Below, piece by piece: positions 17,144 through 24,590 of a stretch of DNA of 64,000 bases (within the stretch, counting starts at the first letter, position 1; every line of letters begins with the position of its first letter). The DNA lies in the NCBI RefSeq assembly GCF_001713455.1, contig NZ_CP016464.1, forward strand, positions 1,115,501 through 1,179,500. Direction: 5' to 3'. The stretch comes from Bosea sp. RAC05. Lineage in GTDB: Bacteria > Pseudomonadota > Alphaproteobacteria > Rhizobiales > Beijerinckiaceae. The notes under the pieces were generated by a model. That model was given only the letters and a program-made list of their open reading frames with translations. It was not told the DNA's origin and made no database searches. Both the position numbers and the translations under genes were made by a program.

Positions 17144-18192
17144 GATGCGCTCCCGGATTTGACGGCGGCGGGCGTCAGGGTCGCAGGCTCGGCGAGGGCA
17201 GGCCCGGCGTGGGGATGCCGCATCAGAAGCGCCTCGATGCGCGGGCGTACGAAGCCCACCAGTCCCTTGGGCAGGAACATCACGCAGACCATGAAAAGCG
17301 CACCGATCACGATGAGATGGTGCTCCGTCCAGCTCCCGATGATCGATTTCAGGATCACCAGAAGAACCGAGCCGTAGATCGCGCCGATCAGCGTGCCGAC
17401 GCCGCCGAGGATGACCGAGATCACGGCGTTGCCCGAGGTCGCAAAGAACATCAGTTCCGGCGAGACAAAGCCGCGCAGCATCGGGTAGAGCGCGCCCGAT
17501 AGCCCCGCGATCACCCCGGCCAGGACGTAGGCCGCCATGCGGGCGCGCCAGACCGAATAGCCGAGGAAGGGCACGCGCTTCTCATTGGCCTTCAGCGCCG
17601 TCAGCACGCGCCCGAACGGCGTGTCGAGCAGATAGGCGGTCAGCGCGTAGAGCCCCATGATGATGGAAAGCACCACGAGGAAGAAGCCGACCGGACTGCC
17701 GGCCGAGACCGAGAATGGCCCGAACCCGATCTCGATGACCGGAATGCCGATCATGCCGTCGGAGGCACCCAGTTCGCGGGTGTTGTAGACGACCTTGGCG
17801 AAGACCTGCGCGAGGCCGAAAGTGATCAGCGCGAAATAGACGCCGCGCACCCGGTTGGCGATCAATCCGCCGATGATGGCGGCGATCAGCGAGGCCGCGA
17901 AGGCCGCGCCCATGGCGAGCCAGAAGGACGGGATTTTCATCAGCGTCAGCGCCGAGACATAGGCGCCGATGCCGAAATACAGCGCCTGCCCCAGCGAAAG
18001 CGCGCCGGAATAGCCCAGCAGCAGATCGACCGAGAGCGCGAGACCGGCGAAGATCAGCGCCTCGGTGCCGAGCCGCAGATAGAAGGTGTCGCCGGTGGCT
18101 GCGCCGATGGCGGCGAGGCCCAGCGAGGCGATGACGAAGAGCAGCGCGAGCAGATGGCTCGCCCGCATCGATTGAGTGAGACGGTCATGCAT
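17140..18192 (-). CDS. livM: LivM-type ABC transporter permease
   Basis: A 350-residue permease with about ten hydrophobic segments and the family motifs GYSGALSLGQALYFGIGAY and VRGVYFALITFGLAQ. It pairs with LivH to form the channel. It overlaps livH by 8 bases and livG by 4, a tight operon. Confidence 0.93.
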   Translation of the reverse strand: MHDRLTQSMRASHLLALLFVIASLGLAAIGAATGDTFYLRLGTEALIFAGLALSVDLLLGYSGALSLGQALYFGIGAYVSALTLMKIPSFWLAMGAAFAASLIAAIIGGLIANRVRGVYFALITFGLAQVFAKVVYNTRELGASDGMIGIPVIEIGFGPFSVSAGSPVGFFLVVLSIIMGLYALTAYLLDTPFGRVLTALKANEKRVPFLGYSVWRARMAAYVLAGVIAGLSGALYPMLRGFVSPELMFFATSGNAVISVILGGVGTLIGAIYGSVLLVILKSIIGSWTEHHLIVIGALFMVCVMFLPKGLVGFVRPRIEALLMRHPHAGPALAEPATLTPAAVKSGSAS

Positions 18193-19075
18193 GGCCGAGC
18201 CTCCCGAACAGGCCCTGCGGGCGGAAAACCAGAAAGGCGACCATGGTCCCGAAGACGATCGGGTCGGTCCAGACCGGCGAGATCACGAGGCTCGCCAGCG
18301 CCTGCACCTGCGTCAGCAGGAGCCCTGCGACGACCGCGCCCCAGATCGAGCCCATGCCGCCGACGATGACGACGGTGAAGGCGAGCAGGATGAAATCGCG
18401 CCCCATGGTCGGGAACACCGAATAGATCGGCGCGAGCAGCACGCCGGCGAGACCGGCCAGCCCGACGCCGAAGGCGAAGGTGCCGGCATAGACCAGCGAG
18501 ACCGGCACGCCGAGCGATGCCGCCATGTTGCGGTCGAAGGCCGCCGCCCGGACCATGGCGCCCAGCCGCGTCCTGTAGACGACATAGGCCACCGCCAGCA
18601 CGATCGCCGCGCCGACCAGGATCAGGAAGAGCCGGTAATTCGGCAGGATGATGCCGAAGATCTCGCTGGCGCCCGAAATCGGCGTCGGCGGACGCTGCGT
18701 GTTGGCGCCGAAGACGATCTTGAGCACGTCCTCGACGATGAGCCCGAGGCCGAAGGTCACGAGCAGCGTCGTGACGTGACGGTCCTTGCTGCCGAAGACC
18801 GGCCGGATCAGCAGCCGCTCCGCCGCCATGCCGAGCGGGATCATCAGGACCGGCACCAGCACGAGCAGGAACCAGAAGCCGATGCCGGCCGCAGCCAACG
18901 CCAGCGCCGCATAGGCCCCAATCGCGTAGAACTCGCCATGGCTCATGTTGATGACGTCGAGCATGCCGAAGATGATGGTCAGCCCCAACGCCACCAGCAC
19001 GACCGCGACCCCGAGCGCGAGCCCGTTCACGACCTGCGGGGCGAGGACGAATTGAAGATAGTCGATCGGGGTCAT
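18185..19075 (-). CDS. livH: LivH-type ABC transporter permease
   Basis: A 296-residue permease starting MTPIDYLQFVLAPQVVNG, with the typical LGLTIIFGMLDVINMSHGEF box and the EAA-like region GLAGLAGVLLAPIYSV. It has about eight membrane segments. It is separated from the binding-protein gene by 72 bases that hold a strong hairpin (19109-19133). Confidence 0.93.
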   Translation of the reverse strand: MTPIDYLQFVLAPQVVNGLALGVAVVLVALGLTIIFGMLDVINMSHGEFYAIGAYAALALAAAGIGFWFLLVLVPVLMIPLGMAAERLLIRPVFGSKDRHVTTLLVTFGLGLIVEDVLKIVFGANTQRPPTPISGASEIFGIILPNYRLFLILVGAAIVLAVAYVVYRTRLGAMVRAAAFDRNMAASLGVPVSLVYAGTFAFGVGLAGLAGVLLAPIYSVFPTMGRDFILLAFTVVIVGGMGSIWGAVVAGLLLTQVQALASLVISPVWTDPIVFGTMVAFLVFRPQGLFGRLGHA

Positions 19076-19108
19076 GGCGGCGCCACTCCGCGGCTCGCTG
19101 CGCTAAAT

Positions 19109-19133
19109 CCCCCTCTCCGCGAGGGAGAGGGGG
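19109..19133. repeat. Strong GC-rich hairpin between livJ-type and livH genes
   Basis: CCCCCTCTCC (19109-19118) pairs perfectly with GGAGAGGGGG (19124-19133) across a 5-base loop. There is no U-tract in either direction, so it is not a classical terminator. It lies just after the binding-protein gene, where such hairpins commonly protect the upstream message and let the binding protein be made in excess over the permease. It may also belong to a dispersed palindromic repeat family. Confidence 0.65.
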
Positions 19134-19147
19134 ACGGGTCGCGGCGC

Positions 19148-20329
19148 TCAGAAGCGCGTGCAGGCGTCGGGGCCGATCGCGTTCTCGGCGGAGACGTTGT
19201 CGATGATGTCGAACTTGCCCTTGGTGACGCGCACCACATACATCGGCTGCATCGCCTGGTGGTCGCCGGCGCGGATCGTCTTGGCCCCTTGCGGGGTCTG
19301 CCAGGTCAGGCCGCGCAGCGCCTCGCGCACCTTGTCGGTCTCGGTCGAGCCGGCCTTTTCGACGGCCGCCTTGTAGGCGAAGAGCAGGCCGTAGCTGTCG
19401 GCGCCGTAGAGATCGGGATCAGCCTTGTTGGCGGCGCGGAAGTCCGTCACGAACTTCTTGTTCTCGGGGCGGTCGATCTGCGGCGAATAGCCGACGCCGG
19501 TGGCGAAGCCCTCAGCCGCCGCGCCGATCGCGGTGATGTTCTGCGAGGTCACGGTGCCGGACGCGCCGACCACGGTGAGGCCCGAGAGCAGGCCGAAATC
19601 CTGGAGCTGCGTCAGCAGCCGCACGGTGTCGTTGCCGGCGACCGAGGTGTAGAGCACCTGCGGGCGGGTCGCGCGGATCTGGCCGAAATACTGGGTATAG
19701 TCCTTGGAATCGAGCGGCGCGAAGACCTCGCCGCCGGTCGCCGAGCCGGTCTTCTCGGCGCTGCTCTTGAACGCCGCGACGGTGGAGCGGCCCATCTCGT
19801 AGTCGGGCCCGAGATAGTAGACCTTGGCCTTGGGCTTCTCCTTGGCGAGCCAGGCCGCGAGAGCCACCGACTGCTGCTCGGCGCGCGCGTTCACGCGGAA
19901 CATGTTGGGCGAGCATTTGTCGCCGGTGATCGAGTCGGCGAAGGAGACCGTCGTCGCCGCCAGCTTGTTGTTGCGCTCGGCGAGCTGGGCGACGGCGAGC
20001 GTGGAGCCGGAATTCACGGTTCCGGTCAGGAAATCGACCTTCTCGACCTGGAACAGCTTCTCGGCCTTCTGCACGGCGACGGCGGGGTTGGCCTCTTCGT
20101 CCTCGAAGACGAGCGCGACCTGGCGGCCTGCGACGCCGCCGGCCGCGTTGATCTCCTTGGCGGCCAGTTCGAGGCCCCAGCGAACCTGCTGGCCGATGGG
20201 CGTGTACGTGCCCGAGAGCGGCGTGACGACGCCGACCTTGATCGGTCCGGTCTGGGCGAGCGCGCCGCCCGACAGGGCCGTTGCGGCAAGCAGGCCGCCA
20301 ATGAGTGTCTTGATGAACGCGGATGTCAT
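19148..20329 (-). CDS. Liv-type ABC transporter substrate-binding protein
   Basis: A 393-residue periplasmic binding protein: signal peptide of about 25 residues ending GGALAQ, then IKVGVVTPLSGTYTPIGQ, the usual Peripla_BP_6 opening. The domain continues with VDFLTGTVNSGSTLA and DPDLYGADSYGLLF. It delivers substrate to the LivHMGF set immediately downstream. Its place in an operon with CoA ligase, Mo dehydrogenase and crotonase suggests the pathway's acid as ligand; this is inference. Confidence 0.92.
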   Translation of the reverse strand: MTSAFIKTLIGGLLAATALSGGALAQTGPIKVGVVTPLSGTYTPIGQQVRWGLELAAKEINAAGGVAGRQVALVFEDEEANPAVAVQKAEKLFQVEKVDFLTGTVNSGSTLAVAQLAERNNKLAATTVSFADSITGDKCSPNMFRVNARAEQQSVALAAWLAKEKPKAKVYYLGPDYEMGRSTVAAFKSSAEKTGSATGGEVFAPLDSKDYTQYFGQIRATRPQVLYTSVAGNDTVRLLTQLQDFGLLSGLTVVGASGTVTSQNITAIGAAAEGFATGVGYSPQIDRPENKKFVTDFRAANKADPDLYGADSYGLLFAYKAAVEKAGSTETDKVREALRGLTWQTPQGAKTIRAGDHQAMQPMYVVRVTKGKFDIIDNVSAENAIGPDACTRF

Positions 20330-20371
20330 GGTCGTTTCCCTCTTTTGATGATTTGTTGTGCTTTGGAAGGC

Positions 20372-20854
20372 TCAGGCTGCCGCGCGGACGCCTTCTCCCG
20401 CGCGGGTCTTGATGGCCGTGGTCAGCCGGGCGACGCAGACCAGCCGCTCGTCGCCGGCGGCCTGGATGCGGATCTCCCACTCATGGGTCTGGCGGCCGAG
20501 GTTGAGCGGCCGCGCCGTGGCGCGCACCGTCTCGCCGACACCCACCGGCCTGCAATGATTGGCCTTGATGTCGAGCCCGCTGACGGCGTGCGTCCCGGCT
20601 TCGACCGCCATCCGGCTCGCCAGCGTGCCGATGGCTTCGGCTAGCGCAAGCGCGACGCCCGCATGCGCCGTGGCGGGACGGATGGTCAGTTCGGCCGTCA
20701 GCCAGTCCGCCCCGATCTCGACGAAGCGGATGCCGAGCTGTTCGATGAAGCTCCCGCGCGTCAGCCTCGCCAGATCGTCGAGCGACCAGGCGTTCTTCCA
20801 GCAGGCGTTCTCGCGGCAGGCGTTCTCGCGGTGAGTGTCGGGGAGGTGCGGCAT
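20372..20854 (-). CDS. PaaI-type hot-dog thioesterase
   Basis: A 160-residue single hot-dog domain protein with the PaaI-like core TIRPATAHAGVALALAEAIG and the strand GLDIKANHCRPVGVGET. Members hydrolyse acyl-CoA esters, often to recover CoA from stalled intermediates. The first 22 residues contain the repeat RENACRENACWKNA, made by three 15-base tandem repeats (20787-20831), and look like an added, probably disordered, tail. It lies 4 bases after the crotonase gene in the same operon. Confidence 0.85.
   Translation of the reverse strand: MPHLPDTHRENACRENACWKNAWSLDDLARLTRGSFIEQLGIRFVEIGADWLTAELTIRPATAHAGVALALAEAIGTLASRMAVEAGTHAVSGLDIKANHCRPVGVGETVRATARPLNLGRQTHEWEIRIQAAGDERLVCVARLTTAIKTRAGEGVRAAA
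20787..20831. repeat. Three 15-base tandem repeats in the thioesterase N terminus
   Basis: Units CAGGCGTTCTTCCAG, CAGGCGTTCTCGCGG and CAGGCGTTCTCGCGG; the last two are identical. Fifteen bases keep the frame, so copy-number change would only lengthen or shorten the protein tail by five residues. Confidence 0.85.
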
Positions 20855-20858
20855 CGGC

Positions 20859-21662
20859 CTAGCTCCCGACGAATTTTGGCGCGCGCTTGGCGTGGAAGGC
20901 CTCGACGCCCTCGCGGAAATCGTCGGACTGGCGCAGGCGGCTGTAGCAATGCCCCTCCAGCTCGATCGCGATCGACAGCGAGGCGTCCTCGGTGTCGTTG
21001 AGCAGTTTCTTGGCGGTGCGCTGCGCCATTGGCGAGAAGCCGCGCAACTCCTCCACGAGCCGGTCGGTTGCGGCCTCCAGCTCGGAATCGGGCACGCATT
21101 CGGTGGCGATGCCCCAGTCCAGCGCTTGGCGACCCGGGATGCGCTTCGAGCGCATCACGATGTCCTTGGTCCGGGTGATGCCGACGATCTTCTGCAGGCG
21201 CGCCGAGCCGCCCGAGCCCGGGATCTGGCCGAGCTTCTGCTCGGGCAGCGCGTATTGGGCCGTCTCCGAGACGATGCGGAAGTCGCACGCGAGCGAGATC
21301 TCGAAGCCGACGCCGAAGGCGTAGCCGCGATTGGCGACGACGACCGGCTTGGCGCAGCGCGCAGGCGCAGCGATGTTCCAGGCGAGCTTCGAGACATGCT
21401 CGGGCGAGGCCTCGAGGAAGCCCTTGATGTAGCCGCCGGAGGAGAAATGCTCGCCGATGGCGCGCAGCACGATGACGCGGACCCGTTCGTCCTCGTCGAG
21501 CGCCTCGAAGACCTTCCGCAACTGGTCGCGCTGCGGCATCGAGATGACGTTCATCGGCGGCCGGTTCAGGATGATGTCGGCGCGCTCGCGGGCGGCGTCG
21601 ATCTCGACGCTGAAACCGTCGAGCCCGGTGAGCGCGGGGTGGATCGGGGTGATGGCGTTCAT
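20859..21662 (-). CDS. Crotonase-family protein, candidate 2-oxoglutaroyl-CoA hydrolase (HmfE-like)
   Basis: A 267-residue enoyl-CoA hydratase/isomerase family enzyme. The oxyanion-hole segment is HFSSGGYIKGFLE, and the second active-site region is LPEQKLGQIPGSGGSARL, which keeps the Glu position typical of hydratases/hydrolases. In most relatives an Asp follows the GG of the first motif; here it is Tyr. In the furoic acid pathway the crotonase HmfE acts on the ring-opened 2-oxoglutaroyl-CoA. Placement directly after a CoA synthetase and a three-subunit Mo dehydrogenase is the reason for the HmfE suggestion; the alternative is a generic enoyl-CoA hydratase. Confidence 0.8.
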   Translation of the reverse strand: MNAITPIHPALTGLDGFSVEIDAARERADIILNRPPMNVISMPQRDQLRKVFEALDEDERVRVIVLRAIGEHFSSGGYIKGFLEASPEHVSKLAWNIAAPARCAKPVVVANRGYAFGVGFEISLACDFRIVSETAQYALPEQKLGQIPGSGGSARLQKIVGITRTKDIVMRSKRIPGRQALDWGIATECVPDSELEAATDRLVEELRGFSPMAQRTAKKLLNDTEDASLSIAIELEGHCYSRLRQSDDFREGVEAFHAKRAPKFVGS

Positions 21663-21701
21663 CGGCTCTGGCCTTTCAATCGTGCTGGGCGGTGCGGTTG
21701 G

Positions 21702-23246
21702 TCATTCGGCCGCGATATCGGGCCGTTCGGGCTCGTAGTCGCCGGCCACGAGCTGGCGGCGCAGCAGCTTGCCGACGGGCGATTTCGGGATGGCGTGCAC
21801 GAATTCGAAGCGGCGCGGGCGCTTGAAATTGGCGAGGCCCGTCGCCTTGCAATGGGCGTCGAGCTCTTCGGCCGAGACCGCGCCGGCGCGCTGCACGAAG
21901 GCGACGACGATCTTGCCCCAGCGCTCGTCGGGCAGGCCGACGACGGCGACCTCGAGGACGCCGGGATGCAGGGACAGGCAGCTCTCGATCTCGACCGGCG
22001 AGACGTTCTCGCCGCCGGTGATGATCATGTCGTCGACGCGGCCGGAGACGAAGAGGTCGCCCTCTGTATCGAAATAGCCGGTGTCTCCGGTGAAGTACCA
22101 GCCGTCGCGCAGCGATTTGGCGTCGGCCTCCGGACGCTTCCAGTAGCCCTCGAAGGCCTCGTCGCTTGAGGCCAGCGCGATGATCTCGCCTTCCTCTTCG
22201 GGTGCGGCGAGCTCATGCGCCGAGGTCGCGCCGAGCTTGACGACGCGGATCAGCTGGTTCAGCCCGGCCTTTCCGGCGCAGCCCGGCTTTTGCGCGGCCT
22301 TCTGGTTGATCGTGAAGGTGTAGATTTCCGACGAGCCGTAGTGGTTGACGAAGAGGTCAGGCAAAAAGGCCTCGGTCAGCTTGCCGAGGAGCCCATCGGT
22401 CATTGGCGCGCCGGCGAAGCCGAGCTTTCGCACGCTGGAGACATCCGTCGCCTCGAAATCCGGGTGACGGACGACGTCGTGATAGAGCGTCGGCACCAGA
22501 TAGAGGTTGCTGACCTTCTCCTCCGCGATCAGCTGGAGCGCGCGCGCCACATCGAAGCGGGGCAGGCAGATGAAGGCTCCGCCGATCAGCGACATCGACA
22601 GCAGCGAGCGCACGCCCATGGTGTGATAGAGCGGCATCACGCCCAGCGTGCGCTCGCCTTGGCCGTAGAGGTTCTGCGCGAGATGGGCGAGCGCGGCCAT
22701 GCGCTCCGCCCGGTGCCTACGCGGCACGCCCTTGGGCTTGGCCGTGGTGCCCGAGGTGTAGAGCATCAGGGACCAGGCGTCGGCTGCCGCGCGCGGCGTC
22801 GCGACCGGTGCCGGCGTCGCCACCATTTCTGCGAATGTGAGTTCGGCCGCGCCCGCATCGGGACCGACCGCGATGCGCGGGATCGTCGGCGCCAGTTCGC
22901 TCTCGGCGATCGCCTGGCCTGCGACTTGCTCGAAGGCGATCGCCTTTGCTTCGCAGTCACTGACAACGAAATCGATCTCGTCGGGTTTGGCGCGCCAGTT
23001 GATAGGCACGATCGTCAGGCCGGCGAGCTGGCAGGCCCAGTGCAGGCTCGCGGCTTCCCAGCGATTCTGCAGCACGGTGACGAGATGGTCCCCGGCCTTC
23101 AGACCCATGCCGTCGAAGGCGGCGACGAGCGACGATATCCGGTCCAGCCATTGGCGATAGGTCAGGCGGATGTCGCCATCGACGATGGCGAGCGCATCGG
23201 GGTCGCGCGCCACGCTGGCGATGAAGCTGGTGCCAAGGTCAAACAT
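21702..23246 (-). CDS. AMP-forming acyl-CoA synthetase, candidate 2-furoyl-CoA synthetase (HmfD-like)
   Basis: A 514-residue ANL-family ligase. The start is set at 23246 (MFDLGTSFIASVARDP), where it overlaps the iron-sulfur subunit gene by 8 bases; a longer open frame upstream is antisense noise. The P-loop is LYTSGTTAKPKGV, the A5 motif region NHYGSSEIY, the hinge GDTGYFDTEGDLFVSGRVDD, and the catalytic Lys lies in SPVGKLLRR near the C terminus. It forms an acyl-adenylate and then a CoA thioester from a carboxylic acid. Operon context suggests furoate or an aromatic acid. Confidence 0.88.
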   Translation of the reverse strand: MFDLGTSFIASVARDPDALAIVDGDIRLTYRQWLDRISSLVAAFDGMGLKAGDHLVTVLQNRWEAASLHWACQLAGLTIVPINWRAKPDEIDFVVSDCEAKAIAFEQVAGQAIAESELAPTIPRIAVGPDAGAAELTFAEMVATPAPVATPRAAADAWSLMLYTSGTTAKPKGVPRRHRAERMAALAHLAQNLYGQGERTLGVMPLYHTMGVRSLLSMSLIGGAFICLPRFDVARALQLIAEEKVSNLYLVPTLYHDVVRHPDFEATDVSSVRKLGFAGAPMTDGLLGKLTEAFLPDLFVNHYGSSEIYTFTINQKAAQKPGCAGKAGLNQLIRVVKLGATSAHELAAPEEEGEIIALASSDEAFEGYWKRPEADAKSLRDGWYFTGDTGYFDTEGDLFVSGRVDDMIITGGENVSPVEIESCLSLHPGVLEVAVVGLPDERWGKIVVAFVQRAGAVSAEELDAHCKATGLANFKRPRRFEFVHAIPKSPVGKLLRRQLVAGDYEPERPDIAAE

Positions 23247-23775
23247 CGGCGGGCTCCCGCTCGAGCGGCTGCGGCGCAGGCTCGCCCCGCAGACAGGCCG
23301 CGGCTTCGAGCGCCGCCCTGATGATCGGCGTGTAGCCGGTGCAGCGGCAGAGATGCCCGCCGACGACCTCACGCAGTTCCTGCTCGCTCGGCGCGGGCTC
23401 CTCGCGGAGATAGGCGTCGAGCGAGACCAGGATGCCGGCAGTGCAGAAGCCGCATTGCAGCGCGTGATGACGCCGGAAGGCGGCCTGCATCACCGAGAGC
23501 CGGTCGCGCTCCGGCGCGAGACCCTCGACCGTGGTGACGTCCCTGCCCTCGAGCTGGACGGCGAGCGTCAGGCAGGCGCGCGCCGGCTGGCCGTCGATCT
23601 GGATCGTGCAGGCGCCGCAGACGCCATGCTCGCAGCCGACATGGGTTCCGGTCGCGCCGAGCCCATGGCGCAGCGCGTCAGTGGCGAGCAGGCGTGGCTC
23701 TGCATCCAGCGAGACCGGCCTGCCGTTCAGGATGAAGGCGACGCGGTGCTGCGTCGCGGCGCTCAGGCGCGGCAT
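23239..23775 (-). CDS. Molybdenum hydroxylase small subunit, two [2Fe-2S] clusters (CoxS-type)
   Basis: A 178-residue iron-sulfur subunit. The plant-type cluster ligands are in CEHGVCGACTIQIDG, followed by ARACL. The second cluster ligands are in QCGFCTAG and HLCRCTGY. It passes electrons from the molybdenum centre to the FAD subunit. The start codon region overlaps the end of the FAD-subunit gene by 13 bases. Length and motif order are normal for the xanthine oxidase family. Confidence 0.93.
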   Translation of the reverse strand: MPRLSAATQHRVAFILNGRPVSLDAEPRLLATDALRHGLGATGTHVGCEHGVCGACTIQIDGQPARACLTLAVQLEGRDVTTVEGLAPERDRLSVMQAAFRRHHALQCGFCTAGILVSLDAYLREEPAPSEQELREVVGGHLCRCTGYTPIIRAALEAAACLRGEPAPQPLEREPADV

Positions 23776-24590
23776 CGCTTCGCCTCCCCGATCGTGGACA
23801 GGCCAAGTGAGCGCACGAGATCGCGGCGCAGCCGGGCGGTCGCGTGAAAATCGTCGCGGGCGTCGAGCTCCCAGGCGAAGGCGTTGAGCGCATCCGTCAG
23901 GGCCGAGCCTTCCAGCAGCGGGAAGCTGCGGCGCTGCGGCCTGTCGGCGACGCCGGCGACCGCGAGGTGCATGGCGTCGCGCGTCACGACCGCCGCGCAG
24001 CCGACGATGGCGAAGTCGCCATGGCGACGCGCGACCTCGCGGAAGGCGTAGCCGGTTCCGGCCATGGCGGCTGGAAAGGCGACGGCCTCGATCATCTCGT
24101 CATCACGCTTGTCCGTGACCATCATGCCGCTGAAGAAGTCGCCGGCCCTGACGTTGCGCCGCTTGCGGCGCGAACGCAGCCGGATCTCGCCGTCGAGCGC
24201 GACGAGGCAGAGCGGGATTTCGGCGCTCGGATCGGCATGGGCCGCCGAGCCGCAGACGGTTCCGCGCGCACGCGTCTGGTAATGGCCGAGCCAGGGCAGA
24301 GCCGCCGCCAGCAGCGGCTGTTCGCCGTCAAGGCCCGGCCGCTTCATCAGCGCCGCCTGGCGTACGCCGGCCGGCACGACGATCAGATCGCCCTCCCGCC
24401 CGACCCGGTCGAGCCCCGCAATGCCCATGATGTCGATCAGCACCGCCGGCTTCGCCAGCCGCATGTTGAGCATCGGCAGCAGCGACTGGCCGCCGGCGAT
24501 GATGCGGGCTTCCGCGCCATGCCGGGCCAGCGCTTCGAGCGCCTCGGAGATGTCGCCGGCGCGGACATAGTCGAAGGCGGCGGGCTTCAT
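23763..24590 (-). CDS. Molybdenum hydroxylase FAD-binding subunit (CoxM-type)
   Basis: A 275-residue FAD subunit. The two flavin-binding boxes are IIAGGQSLLPMLNMRLA near residues 31-47 and TRARGTVCGSAAHADPSAE in the middle. It accepts electrons from the [2Fe-2S] subunit and passes them to an unknown acceptor. It overlaps both neighbours, so the L-M-S subunits are translationally coupled. Confidence 0.92.
   Translation of the reverse strand: MKPAAFDYVRAGDISEALEALARHGAEARIIAGGQSLLPMLNMRLAKPAVLIDIMGIAGLDRVGREGDLIVVPAGVRQAALMKRPGLDGEQPLLAAALPWLGHYQTRARGTVCGSAAHADPSAEIPLCLVALDGEIRLRSRRKRRNVRAGDFFSGMMVTDKRDDEMIEAVAFPAAMAGTGYAFREVARRHGDFAIVGCAAVVTRDAMHLAVAGVADRPQRRSFPLLEGSALTDALNAFAWELDARDDFHATARLRRDLVRSLGLSTIGEAKRCRA

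Noticed and set aside
18176..20644. An 822-codon open frame on the plus strand opposite the livH and livJ-type genes
   Set aside because: Its translation is Arg/Asp/Gly/His-rich low-complexity sequence, a mirror of GC-rich third positions in the real minus-strand genes, which have clear domains.
20787..20831. CRISPR-like or direct-repeat array
   Set aside because: Units are contiguous 15-base repeats without spacers and lie inside a coding frame; no CRISPR array is visible anywhere in the window.
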